DNA of 64,000 nt, taken from Bacteroidota bacterium. GTDB taxonomy: Bacteria > Bacteroidota > Ignavibacteria > Ignavibacteriales > Melioribacteraceae. The position numbers and the translations under genes are program-made. The DNA lies in assembly GCA_021824635.1 (NCBI GenBank), contig JAKAKD010000061.1, positions 1 to 64,000 of the forward strand. Reading direction: 5' to 3'. The notes beneath the pieces are model-generated. The model saw only the letters and a program-made list of their open reading frames with translations, made no database searches and had not been told where the DNA came from. Below, in pieces: positions 47,245 to 57,111 of this stretch (positions within the stretch are counted from its first letter, which is position 1; the number at the start of each line of letters is the position of its first letter).

Positions 47245-47477
47245 TTATACCAGCTTTTATTGGTGGAAAAATAATAACTTTTTAACAGTTATTTTCAGAT
47301 TTTATTGGTTCAATTTTTCATCTCTTAATTTGTGTCCCCTTTTTTTCTTCTCTTTGAAAGGATTCTGTTTCTAAGAAGAAGTAGATCATTTTATGAATGA
47401 ATTTAGTCAAAATATATCTAAATTTAATTTTACGATAATAGATATATTGTCAATATAATTAAATAATAGGATCTGTT

Positions 47478-49544
47478 ATGCCACGCACTTATACTAAAAC
47501 GATAAGCATTATAGACACGTTGATCTACTTTTTCTCAATTGTTTTTCTATGCAGTCTAACAAATTCTATTTTTTTAAATCAGGTCGGTTATTATCTAGCT
47601 CTGGCACTCATTGTTATTAAATTTTACCTAACCAAAGAAAATCCTTTTAGCAAAACCGGTCTTGAATATGCTCTACTCTTTTATATAGCTGCAGAAATTT
47701 TATCAACTTTATTCTCAACAGAATTTGGGCATTCATTTCACAATTTCTTGAAAAGATTTTTTCTCATTCCCATTGTTTATACATTCGTAATATCGGCAAA
47801 AGATTTTGATCGGACGAAAAAATTTGTTCTAGTTTATCTTGGCGCCGCTATGGCAACAATGCTGGTTTACCTTGCCCTATCATATAATTATTTTATAAAC
47901 AGTTTTTATCAATTGTATGAATCCGGTCCTTCTACTTTTCAGTACCCAATTACATCCAGTGAACTCATGAGTTTTTCTCTGGTTTTTCTTTTTGCATTTT
48001 TAATTAATGAAAAGATGTCTGTAAAATATAGATTAATTGTTCTAGTTCTCTTTTCTATAAATTTTTTAGCTCTGATTGCAACCTACAAACGAACCGGTTG
48101 GATGGGTGCTGCTGCCGGTATATTATTTGTCATTCTGCTTAGTAGAAAATGGATTATTCTTGCGCCCGTATTATTACTTCTACTTGCCAGTGCGTTCATC
48201 GAAAAAAATATCAGTATTGTCCATGTATATGATTATCACCAAAACAAGGCCGTTCAGACAACCGAGCTAAAGACCGAGGGTCGGCCATACAGTGTTCTTC
48301 CTGATAGTAGCAGCCTATACGTGAGCGATTTTGAAAACGGTTTAATAAAATATAAAGGTAACTCTGTTCAAAATAAATATGATCTTGGATCACCTGTTGT
48401 TGATTTCAAAAAATGGAGAGATGGTTTTTATGTTGCTAATTTGATTGATACACGGTTTGTTCTTATGAATATTGACCAAAATGGTAATCTAAAAAAAGGA
48501 GCAGAATTTTTGACTCCCGGTTTTACTAGGAACTGGTGCATATCTAATGGATTTGTTTATGCCATAGATAGTGATAGCGGACTAACGATATTCAGAAATC
48601 CAAATAATCTTAAAGATAGAATTAGATTTACTGAAAAAGTCGGGACTGATAATGAAAATATTTTTGTTGATTCATCTTTTGTGGTTCTCTTTTCAAAGTC
48701 AAAAGTAATGAACCTATTTTCATTGAAAAATTATTTACCAGATAAATTGATCATAACAAAAAAATTCTCTGAACAAAGTGACATAATATTCTACAAGGAT
48801 TCTAAATTAATTATTGCTGAGAAAAACGGACTCAAATTATTTTCGATTGATGCTGGAAAAATTATTGTTTCCGATGTTAACACAAATGTAAATGACGCAT
48901 TTACAGCCTCGGAAAGCGGGGGTAAATTGTTTATTGCTACTACAAAGAAAAACTTAGTTGAACTCAAATTGCCGCTAAAGAATAAACTCATTGTAAAATC
49001 ATTTCTTAACTTAGATTTCGTACCCAAAAGTATTGCTTTCAGCAATGGCAGCTTAATTCTCTCACAAGTAAAACGAAACAGACTATTAAGCGGGATTGAC
49101 CTTTATATACCATCAAATTTTTCGCGATTGGCTCTCTGGAGAGCCGGATTGCTGATTTTTAGAGATCATCCTCTGGTTGGTGTTGGTGACATTGATTTGG
49201 CTGAACTATATAAGCTTTACAAAAGAGATTTCGACAAAGAAATTCAAGGACATATGCATAACAATTTCATTCACCTACTTGTAACTTTAGGGATGTTCGG
49301 TTTTATAGCAATCATATTTTTAATGGCAAAGATCTTAATTATTCATTTAAAGAATTATTCTGTTCTAAAAGGAGAACCATTTTCAGCATCGTACGCTCTG
49401 GGTGCTGCAGGATCTTTTATTGCATTTATTGTTTCAGGATTAACGGAGTGGAATTTTGGTGATCACGAAATAATTACAATGATTTGGTTTATGCTTGCAT
49501 TAAGTATCGCTTTTGTGAAATACCGTAAGAATAAAACTGCATAG
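47478..49544 (+). CDS. O-antigen ligase-like protein with large propeller-like insert
   Basis: This is a 688-residue Wzy_C/WaaL-family membrane protein. Residues 1-245 hold about nine helices with the family's TYKRTGWMGAAAG (Arg205). Residues 545-605 have FSRLALWRAGLLIFRDHPLVGVG and GHMHNNFIHLLVTLGMFG, including the conserved HxHN (His592, His594), and two or three further helices. Between them about 295 residues (250-545) form a soluble beta-rich region with repeating segments such as SLYVSDFENGLIKY, GFVYAIDSDSGLTIF and SKLIIAEKNGLKLF, resembling beta-propeller blades. Ordinary ligases have only a short periplasmic loop here. The insert is in frame and shows no sign of a frameshift. Confidence 0.85.
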   Translation: MPRTYTKTISIIDTLIYFFSIVFLCSLTNSIFLNQVGYYLALALIVIKFYLTKENPFSKTGLEYALLFYIAAEILSTLFSTEFGHSFHNFLKRFFLIPIVYTFVISAKDFDRTKKFVLVYLGAAMATMLVYLALSYNYFINSFYQLYESGPSTFQYPITSSELMSFSLVFLFAFLINEKMSVKYRLIVLVLFSINFLALIATYKRTGWMGAAAGILFVILLSRKWIILAPVLLLLLASAFIEKNISIVHVYDYHQNKAVQTTELKTEGRPYSVLPDSSSLYVSDFENGLIKYKGNSVQNKYDLGSPVVDFKKWRDGFYVANLIDTRFVLMNIDQNGNLKKGAEFLTPGFTRNWCISNGFVYAIDSDSGLTIFRNPNNLKDRIRFTEKVGTDNENIFVDSSFVVLFSKSKVMNLFSLKNYLPDKLIITKKFSEQSDIIFYKDSKLIIAEKNGLKLFSIDAGKIIVSDVNTNVNDAFTASESGGKLFIATTKKNLVELKLPLKNKLIVKSFLNLDFVPKSIAFSNGSLILSQVKRNRLLSGIDLYIPSNFSRLALWRAGLLIFRDHPLVGVGDIDLAELYKLYKRDFDKEIQGHMHNNFIHLLVTLGMFGFIAIIFLMAKILIIHLKNYSVLKGEPFSASYALGAAGSFIAFIVSGLTEWNFGDHEIITMIWFMLALSIAFVKYRKNKTA

Positions 49545-49557
49545 CTGCCTGAATAAA

Positions 49558-50961
49558 TTAATGAGCTTTGGTATTTCTTGTTAACATTTGCCAAATTGTT
49601 AGAAGTATAATCTGAATATCCAACCAAAAATTCCAATTCTCGATATACCAGATATCATATTCAATTCTTTCTATGGTTCTTTTTCTATTCTCTTCGGGAT
49701 CGTCAACATCTCCTCTTAGTCCGTGCACCTGAGCCCATCCGGTTAGGCCTGGCTTAACCAGATGACGTAATTTAATTGCATCAAAATATTGAATGTATTC
49801 CTGATTGAAGGCAACTGCATGAGGACGCGGACCGACAATTGACATTTCGCCTTTAAGAATATTCCAGAATTGCGGAATTTCATCGAGATTAGATTTACGC
49901 AAAAATCTTCCTATTTTCGTAACCCTTCGATCATTTTTCAGTGTAGGATTAAAATCATTTTCCCGGGTATTTTGTTCACTGTACATCGAGCGGAATTTGA
50001 AACAGCGAAATTTTTCATTCTTCAACCCAATTCGATCTTGACTAAAAAAGACAGGTCCGGGTGATGATAGCTTAACCAAAATCGATATAAGTGGAATCAA
50101 CCAGCTTAAGATTAGAGTTATAACGATTATAGAAAATACGATATCAAACAGCCGCTTAACTAAGCGCCACTGAATTTCTGCCAGAGGTTCATTTCGTATT
50201 GTGATAATTGGAAAATTTCCGATTGTACTCAATAAAAATTTTTTAGAGAGATACTGCAGATAATCCGGTATAATGTGAATTCTTACCGCGTTCTTATTGC
50301 ATACATTTATAATATGAGTGAGCTTGTGAGAATCGAAATGCGCAATTGCAATTACCACCTCATCAACTCTTTGTGCTTGCAGCAAAGAGTCTAACTCCTT
50401 AATTGTACCACTCAGATTTACTTCATTTGTTTCCGGGTTGTCGTCCACAAAACCAATAAAATTATATCCAAAGTTGGGATTCGACTCAATTAGTTTAACA
50501 AATTCTCGGCTAAAGTTATTTGCGCCAATGACCATTAGATTTCTAACATACTTACCTTTATTGCGAAGTGCTTTTTGAACCATGCTAAAAAAAATAGTTC
50601 TAGACGATACAAAGAGAAGAAGGAATGTGAAGTATAAGATTATAAAATTACGCGTGAATAAATCTTCCTTTTTTGCAAAGACGAAAATAATTGCAGCAAT
50701 TACCTGGACTAAAACATTTTTTAGAATAATTGTCGCCTGAAATGAAAATTCATACAGATTAAAATTATCGTAAAAGACAGTGGCTTTAGTTGTTATGTAC
50801 CACAATATGTTAAGCCCTAACATCAGAATAAACATATATGGTCTTTGATAAAGGATGTACGCTGGTTGTGCAATCCAAGCAGCGATGAGAAAAGCTAGGT
50901 TTAGAAAAAGAAGATCCAGCCAAAGCTTAATTGAGTATAGCGATTTTTGATTAACGATCAT
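49558..50961 (-). CDS. Undecaprenyl-phosphate glucose phosphotransferase-like protein
   Basis: This 467-residue polyprenyl glycosylphosphotransferase is closest to the WcaJ type. There are about five N-terminal helices, a Rossmann-like section (NLMVIGANNFSREFV) and an intact catalytic C-domain: KRLFDIVFSIIVITLILSW, GPVFFSQDRIGL, CFKFRSMYSE, KSNLDEIPQFWNILKGEMSIVGPRPHAVAFN, KPGLTGWAQVHG. The VGPRPHAV wording is typical of the glucose-1-phosphate branch, but the sugar is inferred. It converges with the ligase gene with 13 bases between stops. Confidence 0.92.
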   Translation of the reverse strand: MIVNQKSLYSIKLWLDLLFLNLAFLIAAWIAQPAYILYQRPYMFILMLGLNILWYITTKATVFYDNFNLYEFSFQATIILKNVLVQVIAAIIFVFAKKEDLFTRNFIILYFTFLLLFVSSRTIFFSMVQKALRNKGKYVRNLMVIGANNFSREFVKLIESNPNFGYNFIGFVDDNPETNEVNLSGTIKELDSLLQAQRVDEVVIAIAHFDSHKLTHIINVCNKNAVRIHIIPDYLQYLSKKFLLSTIGNFPIITIRNEPLAEIQWRLVKRLFDIVFSIIVITLILSWLIPLISILVKLSSPGPVFFSQDRIGLKNEKFRCFKFRSMYSEQNTRENDFNPTLKNDRRVTKIGRFLRKSNLDEIPQFWNILKGEMSIVGPRPHAVAFNQEYIQYFDAIKLRHLVKPGLTGWAQVHGLRGDVDDPEENRKRTIERIEYDIWYIENWNFWLDIQIILLTIWQMLTRNTKAH

Positions 50962-51154
50962 AATTGACTAGAATTATAAGAATAATTTCAGAAAATGATT
51001 AGATGTAATTTAATTACATTTTTTATTTATTATAGTGAAATCAAATTTAATTTAAAAGAGACTGCAATCATAAGAGATATAAATTTATTCTCTGCGGTAC
51101 GGATTCAAACATTTTGGATCGTTTTATTTAATTAATAGCCACAAATAGAATACT

Positions 51155-51961
51155 ATGATTTCTGTAATCATTATTCAATATAACAATAATCACTTAACTA
51201 AAAACGCAATAGAGTCATTTTTAAAATATCATAAGAATAATTTTGAAATAATCCTGGTTGATAATAATTCAACTGAGCCCGGGGCAACAAATTTCACCAA
51301 AGATTTTCCAGACTTAAAAATAATCCTCTCTGATAAAAATTTAGGATTTGGAGCCGCAAATAATTTAGCAGCTCAAAAATCATCTGGAGATATTTTACTT
51401 TTCTTAAATAACGATGTCATAATAATATCTGAATTTATAAAAAAGATTGAACATGAATTCAACAAAGATTCTTCAATCGGAATTATCGGGCCAAAACTTC
51501 TCAATCAGGATAAGTCTCTACAATTATCTTGCGGTAATCTTCCATCGATATCGACTGAGTTCCTTGATAAAATTCTCTATTCAGCTGTTGATAGGAAGAA
51601 TAAGCTGGCTCTGAATTATATTGATAGAAAATTCTTTAAAAAAGAAGAAAAGCAATGGGTAACAGGCGCAGCATTATTCATAACTAGAAAATTATTTTTA
51701 GAATTGAATGGTTTTGACGAATCATTTTTTATGTATTTTGAGGATAAAGATCTTTGTGCAAGAGCAATTAGTAATGGCAAGAAGGTTCTTTATTTTCCAG
51801 AATCTTTTTTAATTCATTTGCGTGGCGGAAGTTTCAGCGGACCAAATCAAAAATTTCTTAATCAAAAATACCGTGAGAGCCAGCTCATTTATTATAAAAA
51901 ACATAAATCAAAATTAGAACAGCTTCTTTTAAGAAAATATCTGAAATTCACTAGGAAATAA
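51155..51961 (+). CDS. GT2 rhamnosyltransferase-like glycosyltransferase
   Basis: This 268-residue inverting GT-A enzyme contains VIIIQYNNNHLTKNAIESF, LVDNNSTEPGA, NLGFGAANNLA, FLNNDVII, and FDESFFMYFEDKDLCARA. This subfamily often adds rhamnose or related sugars in repeat-unit assembly; specificity is unknown. No membrane segment is seen. It heads a plus-strand group and is followed two bases later by a GT4 gene. Confidence 0.88.
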   Translation: MISVIIIQYNNNHLTKNAIESFLKYHKNNFEIILVDNNSTEPGATNFTKDFPDLKIILSDKNLGFGAANNLAAQKSSGDILLFLNNDVIIISEFIKKIEHEFNKDSSIGIIGPKLLNQDKSLQLSCGNLPSISTEFLDKILYSAVDRKNKLALNYIDRKFFKKEEKQWVTGAALFITRKLFLELNGFDESFFMYFEDKDLCARAISNGKKVLYFPESFLIHLRGGSFSGPNQKFLNQKYRESQLIYYKKHKSKLEQLLLRKYLKFTRK

Positions 51962-51963
51962 CA

Positions 51964-53097
51964 TTGAGTCTATCCAGAATTAAAGTATTGATGTTTATTG
52001 ATGAAGCCAAAATGGGCGGAGGACAGCAGCATCTCCTGTGGCTCGTACAAAATATGGATAAATCCAAATTTGAAATTGAAGTTGCATGTGAACCTGAAGG
52101 ATACCTCGTTGATGAACTTAGAAAACTTAATATTACTGTTCACCCGATAACCATTTCGAATAACCCAAGTATTTTTTCTCTAATAAAAACTTATAGACTT
52201 CTGAATAAAATTTCTCCAATGATTTTACATACACACGGAGGTACCGCCGGTTTTTATGGAAGGCTTTCCGCATTTTTTAATTTCAAAGGTGCAGTAATTC
52301 ATACATATCACGGTATTCATTACCTGCATTTTGATAAATATTTATTAAGAAAGATTTACACTTCAATTGATAAGTTCTTACTCAGAATTACAAATTGTAC
52401 AATATGTGTCGCTCAAAATGATTTTGATATTGGATTAAAAGCAGGAATAATACAAAAGGAAAAAGCGGTTGTTATTCACAATGGAATTGATATCGATAAA
52501 TTTCTACGATACAATGAAAATACAGATTATAAAATCAAGCTTAAAACTGAAAAACATTCCATAATTGTTGGTTCTGTTGGCAGACTTCATTACCAGAAAG
52601 GATATGAATATTTAATTGAAGCTTCAAAATCTGTTATGGAATATTATCCCGATGTGAAGTTTGTATTAATTGGTGATGGCGGACTTCGCGGCAGTTTAGA
52701 ATCTTCAGCAAAAAAAAATGGTGTCTATAATTCTTTTACTTTTTTAGGAAACCAAACTAATATTCCGGAGTTACTGGCGCAAATAGATATTTTTGTTTTA
52801 CCTTCATTATGGGAAGGATTGCCACTCGTTCTTCTTGAAGCGATGGCAGCTCAAAAACCGGTTATTGCCACAGATGTAAATGGAATTGTTGAAATTATCG
52901 AAACTGAAAAGGAAGGAATTCTTATTCCTTCTAAGAATTCTGCTGCTATTTCTTCTGCCCTTATCCGTTTGCTGAAGGATGATGAATTGCGCAAAAGAAT
53001 TGCGGCAAATGGTTATGTAAAAGTCGTACGTGAATTTAGTCTGAAAAAGATGATAGAAGAAACAGAAAGTGTTTACTTAAAATATTCTCCCAATTAA
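51964..53097 (+). CDS. GT4 glycosyltransferase
   Basis: This 377-residue retaining GT-B enzyme has VLMFIDEAKMGGGQQH at the N-terminus, HTHGGTAGFYGRLSA, VGSVGRLHYQKGYEYL, and the donor motif PSLWEGLPLVLLEAMAAQKPV. The apparent start is TTG with AGGA upstream. It is retained because the first beta-strand (RIKVLMFID) would be cut by the next Met. It lies two bases after the GT2 gene and 28 bases before the flippase. Confidence 0.9.
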   Translation: MSLSRIKVLMFIDEAKMGGGQQHLLWLVQNMDKSKFEIEVACEPEGYLVDELRKLNITVHPITISNNPSIFSLIKTYRLLNKISPMILHTHGGTAGFYGRLSAFFNFKGAVIHTYHGIHYLHFDKYLLRKIYTSIDKFLLRITNCTICVAQNDFDIGLKAGIIQKEKAVVIHNGIDIDKFLRYNENTDYKIKLKTEKHSIIVGSVGRLHYQKGYEYLIEASKSVMEYYPDVKFVLIGDGGLRGSLESSAKKNGVYNSFTFLGNQTNIPELLAQIDIFVLPSLWEGLPLVLLEAMAAQKPVIATDVNGIVEIIETEKEGILIPSKNSAAISSALIRLLKDDELRKRIAANGYVKVVREFSLKKMIEETESVYLKYSPN

Positions 53098-53125
53098 ATA
53101 TTTATAGAATATCTCTAAAAAAATA

Positions 53126-54658
53126 ATGTTAAAAAAGTGGCTGCCTGGTTTTATTGGATTGAGTGCCTTAGCATTGTTGGGACGGTTGCTCGGTCTTATA
53201 CGTGAAGTCTTGATGGCATCCAAATTTGGTGCTAACGAAATTACAGATGCTTATCTAACAACCCTTTTGTTATTTGATATTGCCATGGCGGCAAATTCAT
53301 CCATCCTTTCTGGGACATTGTCATATTCGACTCAAGTAAAAAACCTGGTAAATTTTCCCAAATCACTTTTGAAGGTAGGATTAATAGCTCTATCAATTGT
53401 ACTTTTGATTGCTCTCGTTTTTTACCCGTTTGCTGATAAGTTAATACCATTGATATTTTCAAAATCTGCCGAAACAACACAAATTATTATTGATGCATCA
53501 CGGTTACTACTGTTTTTGGCTGCATTTCTGGTAGCAGGTGGAGTTTTTTCCGCTCTTCTTCAGATGAAAGGAGATATCACAAATCCCGGTAGGCTTGTAA
53601 TTTTTTTGAACGTCACATCGATTGTTTTTCTAATATTCTTCTCAAAATATTTAGGAATTATTTCTCTTCCTCTCGGATTGTTTTTAGGCGGAATTTTATT
53701 TTTTATTTACCAGATTATTCTGATACAAAAAACAAACAAAGATTTTACAGATAACTCTGTAAAAGATAAGTTTAATATGTTCGGATGGGGTGCGGTTATT
53801 TTATTAGTATTTGGAAATTCGCTTCTGCCAAGCATCTCCGGTTTGCTAGAAAGATATTTTGCTTATTCCTTTGTTGAAGGTACTTTTTCACATTACCAAT
53901 ATGCCGCGAAGATAATATTATTGCCGCTCACAATTTTTAGCTTCGCTATCAGCACTTCGCTTTTGCCAATTCAGACAAAATTTATTAGCGAAAAGAATGA
54001 TAAGGAGTTTATGAATGCAACAAACAACGGGATTCTTTTTTCTGTAGTGACATCATCGTTTTTTGTGCTTTTATTTTCTACCCTATCAGAACCCATAATT
54101 CAATTAATTTACCAGCATGGGCATTTTACCATTCACGATAGCACTGAAACATCTCACGCCTTGCGAATAATGTCTGTTGGGCTGATCCCATTTTTATTGA
54201 ACCCAGTCTTGGCAAATATATTTTATTCATTAAGAACTGTTAAAAATTTAATTGCAATCAATTTATTTTTTATTGTAATTCAAATCGCGATTCTTTTTTT
54301 CTTATCTAGAATAATCAGCGGCATAGAAACTCTAACATTAACTTGGGCAATAATTGTCTGGGCTAACAATTGCGCGTTAATATTTTATCTGGAGAATGTG
54401 AGAAAAATCCGATTCGATAGGACCATAGCGTTAAAACTTCTTATTATTATTTTAACCACCGCAGTTCTAATATTATTAAGCAAAAATATTGTTGGATTAT
54501 GGTTCGTGGATATGATAGCTCAGAACAGCTGGCTGCTCTTAATAAAAGTTGTATCGGCAGGAATCATTTTGTTATTAATCTTTTTTCTTGGGGTATATTT
54601 GATATTCCGTGATACACTCAGCAAAGTTTTTCCTTTTTTGAAACGAGATACAGAATAA
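53126..54658 (+). CDS. MurJ/MviN-like lipid flippase
   Basis: This 510-residue protein has about 14 membrane helices and belongs to the MVIN/MurJ branch of the MOP superfamily. The N-terminus LGRLLGLIREVLMASKFGANEITDAY is characteristic, and the C-half contains ILRIMSVGLIPF- and PVLANIFYSL-like helices. In this locus it probably exports a polysaccharide precursor rather than lipid II, although a housekeeping MurJ role cannot be excluded. It converges with a GT4 gene (19-base gap). Confidence 0.88.
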   Translation: MLKKWLPGFIGLSALALLGRLLGLIREVLMASKFGANEITDAYLTTLLLFDIAMAANSSILSGTLSYSTQVKNLVNFPKSLLKVGLIALSIVLLIALVFYPFADKLIPLIFSKSAETTQIIIDASRLLLFLAAFLVAGGVFSALLQMKGDITNPGRLVIFLNVTSIVFLIFFSKYLGIISLPLGLFLGGILFFIYQIILIQKTNKDFTDNSVKDKFNMFGWGAVILLVFGNSLLPSISGLLERYFAYSFVEGTFSHYQYAAKIILLPLTIFSFAISTSLLPIQTKFISEKNDKEFMNATNNGILFSVVTSSFFVLLFSTLSEPIIQLIYQHGHFTIHDSTETSHALRIMSVGLIPFLLNPVLANIFYSLRTVKNLIAINLFFIVIQIAILFFLSRIISGIETLTLTWAIIVWANNCALIFYLENVRKIRFDRTIALKLLIIILTTAVLILLSKNIVGLWFVDMIAQNSWLLLIKVVSAGIILLLIFFLGVYLIFRDTLSKVFPFLKRDTE

Positions 54659-54677
54659 TTTTAGCAGCTGAAAAGAA

Positions 54678-55793
54678 TTATTTAAAGTGATGTTTAACTT
54701 TATCTTCTATATATATTTTTATTTTTTCTTTGAACAAAGCACGGTCATATTCTAATGCATGCTCACGTATTTTTTGGGGGTCAAAATACTTCTTCTCAAA
54801 ATCGTATATTGATTTAACAAGCGCATCAACTGTTTGCTCATCGAAAAATATTCCGGTAGCGCCTTCTCCATCTCCGATCACGGTTTCAAGCGCCCCTCCT
54901 TTTCCAAAAGCAATAACAGGTTTACCACATGCCATTGCTTCCAGAGGAACAATTCCAAAATCTTCCATACCTGGAAAAATTAAAGCTCTGCAGTTTGCAT
55001 ATAAAATCGAGAGTTCAGAGTTATCTCGCCAGCCCAAAAATTCGATATTCTTCTTTGCCATTGTTTTCAACTTATAGCTTTCCGGACCAGTGCCGACAAC
55101 GACCAGTTTCTTTTCGATTCTATTAAATGCTTCAATCGCAATTTCAACTTTTTTATACGGTACAAGCGCACTAACGATTAAAAAATATTCTTTACTGTAT
55201 TCCGAGATTTGAAAAAGAGAAGTATCAACGGGAGGATGTATCACATCTGATTCTCGGTTGTAATATTCTTTTATTCGTCTTGCTACATTATAGGAGTTTG
55301 CTATGTAATAATTAACGCGTCCGCTTGTTCTCACGTCCCATTTACGTAATCTTGGTGCAAAAACACTCATTGCTGTTCTTGTTAAAATTCCTGCTTTTCC
55401 TTTCCCAAAATATTCATCAAACATTTCCCAGACATAACGCATTGGAGTATGGCAATAACAAATATGAAGTCCACCTTCCCGCCGTATTGCTCCTTTTGCA
55501 ACACAGTGGCTTGTTGAAATTATAAGATCAAACTCGGAAAAATCAATTGACTCTATTGCTGCGGGAAAGAGAGGAAGATAGTTTCGATATTTTTTTGTTT
55601 TAAAAGGAAGTTTATCAATGAAAGATGTTTTAATATTCATTTTTTCGATAGTTGGAGAGAGAGAACCTTTGTTATGAAGCAATGTTACAAGGGTCGCTCC
55701 GGGGTAAAGTTCACAAAGGACTTCCAGCACTTTCTCGCCACCGCGCATTCCTGTTAACCAATCGTGAACTATAACTGTCTTAATACTTTTCAT
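54678..55793 (-). CDS. GT4 glycosyltransferase (WbaZ-like)
   Basis: This 371-residue GT-B transferase has VIVHDWLTGMRGGEKVLEVLCELYPGA, a start typical of the mannosyltransferase WbaZ group. It also has ISTSHCVAKGAIR, CYCHTPMRYVWEMFD, VVGTGPESYKL and the donor motif PGMEDFGIVPLEAMACGKPVIAFGKGG. The sugar is probably mannose or a related hexose, inferred from subfamily resemblance only. Confidence 0.88.
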   Translation of the reverse strand: MKSIKTVIVHDWLTGMRGGEKVLEVLCELYPGATLVTLLHNKGSLSPTIEKMNIKTSFIDKLPFKTKKYRNYLPLFPAAIESIDFSEFDLIISTSHCVAKGAIRREGGLHICYCHTPMRYVWEMFDEYFGKGKAGILTRTAMSVFAPRLRKWDVRTSGRVNYYIANSYNVARRIKEYYNRESDVIHPPVDTSLFQISEYSKEYFLIVSALVPYKKVEIAIEAFNRIEKKLVVVGTGPESYKLKTMAKKNIEFLGWRDNSELSILYANCRALIFPGMEDFGIVPLEAMACGKPVIAFGKGGALETVIGDGEGATGIFFDEQTVDALVKSIYDFEKKYFDPQKIREHALEYDRALFKEKIKIYIEDKVKHHFK

Positions 55794-55932
55794 ATTTCAA
55801 TTTTTATTTTTAATCATACAGAAAAGACAAATGTTGTCAGATGTCAAAACGAACACGAGAAACCATTTTTAGTTACTTTTTCGATAACAACACTCTAAAC
55901 GGTTTAATATTCGCCAGAACATTAACTATTTA

Positions 55933-57111
55933 CTACTTGTTTGTTGATAACAATTCCATATATAGATCGTGAACTTGCTTAACCATTTTTTCCTCGCTAA
56001 ACTCATCTCCGAGAAAATCTTTCCCGTATTGTCCAAATTTTTTAGCTTTTTCTAAATCACTTGCTAATTCAATAATTCTATCGGCAAGCATTTCAATATT
56101 TTCCGGTTCAATTAGATAACCATTCAAACCATTTTTTATTACTTCATGGGCGCCGTCCAAATCGAAAGAGATTACAGGTTTACCCATCATAATAGCTTGT
56201 GGTAAAACTCTGGCAAGACCTTCAAGCAATGAGGTATGAACAAGAATATCTAACAACGATATTACAGAAGGAATTTCTTCAGGCTGCACCAATCCGGTAA
56301 AAATAACTTTATCTTCTAGATGCTTTTCCGATATTGTCTTCTTTAGTTTATTCTCTAATTCACCGTTTCCAATTAGCAGCAATTTTACATTTGGCATTTT
56401 CTTATTTACAATTTCGAAGGCAGACAGAAGATACATATGCCCTTTTAAAATTGAAAACCGGGCAACTTTGCCAATAATAATATCATTCTTATCCAGATTG
56501 TATTTATTTCTTATTGTTTGAATGTCATGATCGTAATTTTGAAATATCTTTATCTCAAATCCGCTTCTGATAACCACAAATTTATTTTGTCTAGCTAGTT
56601 TGTTTTTAACCATTACATCAACTATCGTGTGAGACACAGCGATTAATTTATTGCAAGTCATCGCGGTAAACATTTCGATTAGCTTGAAGAGGTTCCGCAA
56701 ATACCAAGTCTGATAACGGTGAAAAGGTAAACCGTGAATGGTGTGAACACGAACAGGAGTTCCGGCTAACCATGCGGCTATTCTACCGACCACACCGGCT
56801 TTAGAACTGTGTGTATGAACAATATCATAAGAATTATTTTTTATAAAACGAGCTAACTGGAATATTATTTGAACATCGTTAAATAAATTGATTTTCCTCA
56901 TCAATTTGGGAAATGTAAAAACCGGAATATTTAATCTGTCTGTAACTTCGTACATACTTCCTTCAGTGGGAATATTTGGGCCTGTTGCTATATGTACCTC
57001 ATAACCTCGTAGAATCAATCCATGCGCCATCGAAACAACAGTCTCGGTTGCACCGCCGACACTAAACAGAGTTATTATATTTAATACTTTTTTACTTTTC
57101 TTATCAATCAC
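55933..57111 (-). CDS. GT4 glycosyltransferase
   Basis: This 392-residue GT-B transferase has VLNIITLFSVGGATETVVSMAHGL, VHTHSSKAGVVGRIAAWLAGTPVRVHTIHG, IGKVARFSILKGH, and TSLLEGLARVLPQAIMMGKPVISFD. The second Glu of the usual EX7E donor motif is Gln (EGLARVLPQ), a substitution I believe recurs in one GT4 branch. It overlaps the start of the preceding gene by eight bases. Confidence 0.9.
   Translation of the reverse strand: MIDKKSKKVLNIITLFSVGGATETVVSMAHGLILRGYEVHIATGPNIPTEGSMYEVTDRLNIPVFTFPKLMRKINLFNDVQIIFQLARFIKNNSYDIVHTHSSKAGVVGRIAAWLAGTPVRVHTIHGLPFHRYQTWYLRNLFKLIEMFTAMTCNKLIAVSHTIVDVMVKNKLARQNKFVVIRSGFEIKIFQNYDHDIQTIRNKYNLDKNDIIIGKVARFSILKGHMYLLSAFEIVNKKMPNVKLLLIGNGELENKLKKTISEKHLEDKVIFTGLVQPEEIPSVISLLDILVHTSLLEGLARVLPQAIMMGKPVISFDLDGAHEVIKNGLNGYLIEPENIEMLADRIIELASDLEKAKKFGQYGKDFLGDEFSEEKMVKQVHDLYMELLSTNK

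Noticed and set aside
54730-55077. 115-codon plus-strand open frame opposite the GT4 gene
   Set aside because: Lies entirely within the GT4 donor domain and has no recognisable product.
55933-57111. Inactive GT4 because the second Glu of EX7E is Gln
   Set aside because: The EGLARVLPQA form appears to be a recurring variant in one GT4 branch, and the remaining donor-site motifs are intact.
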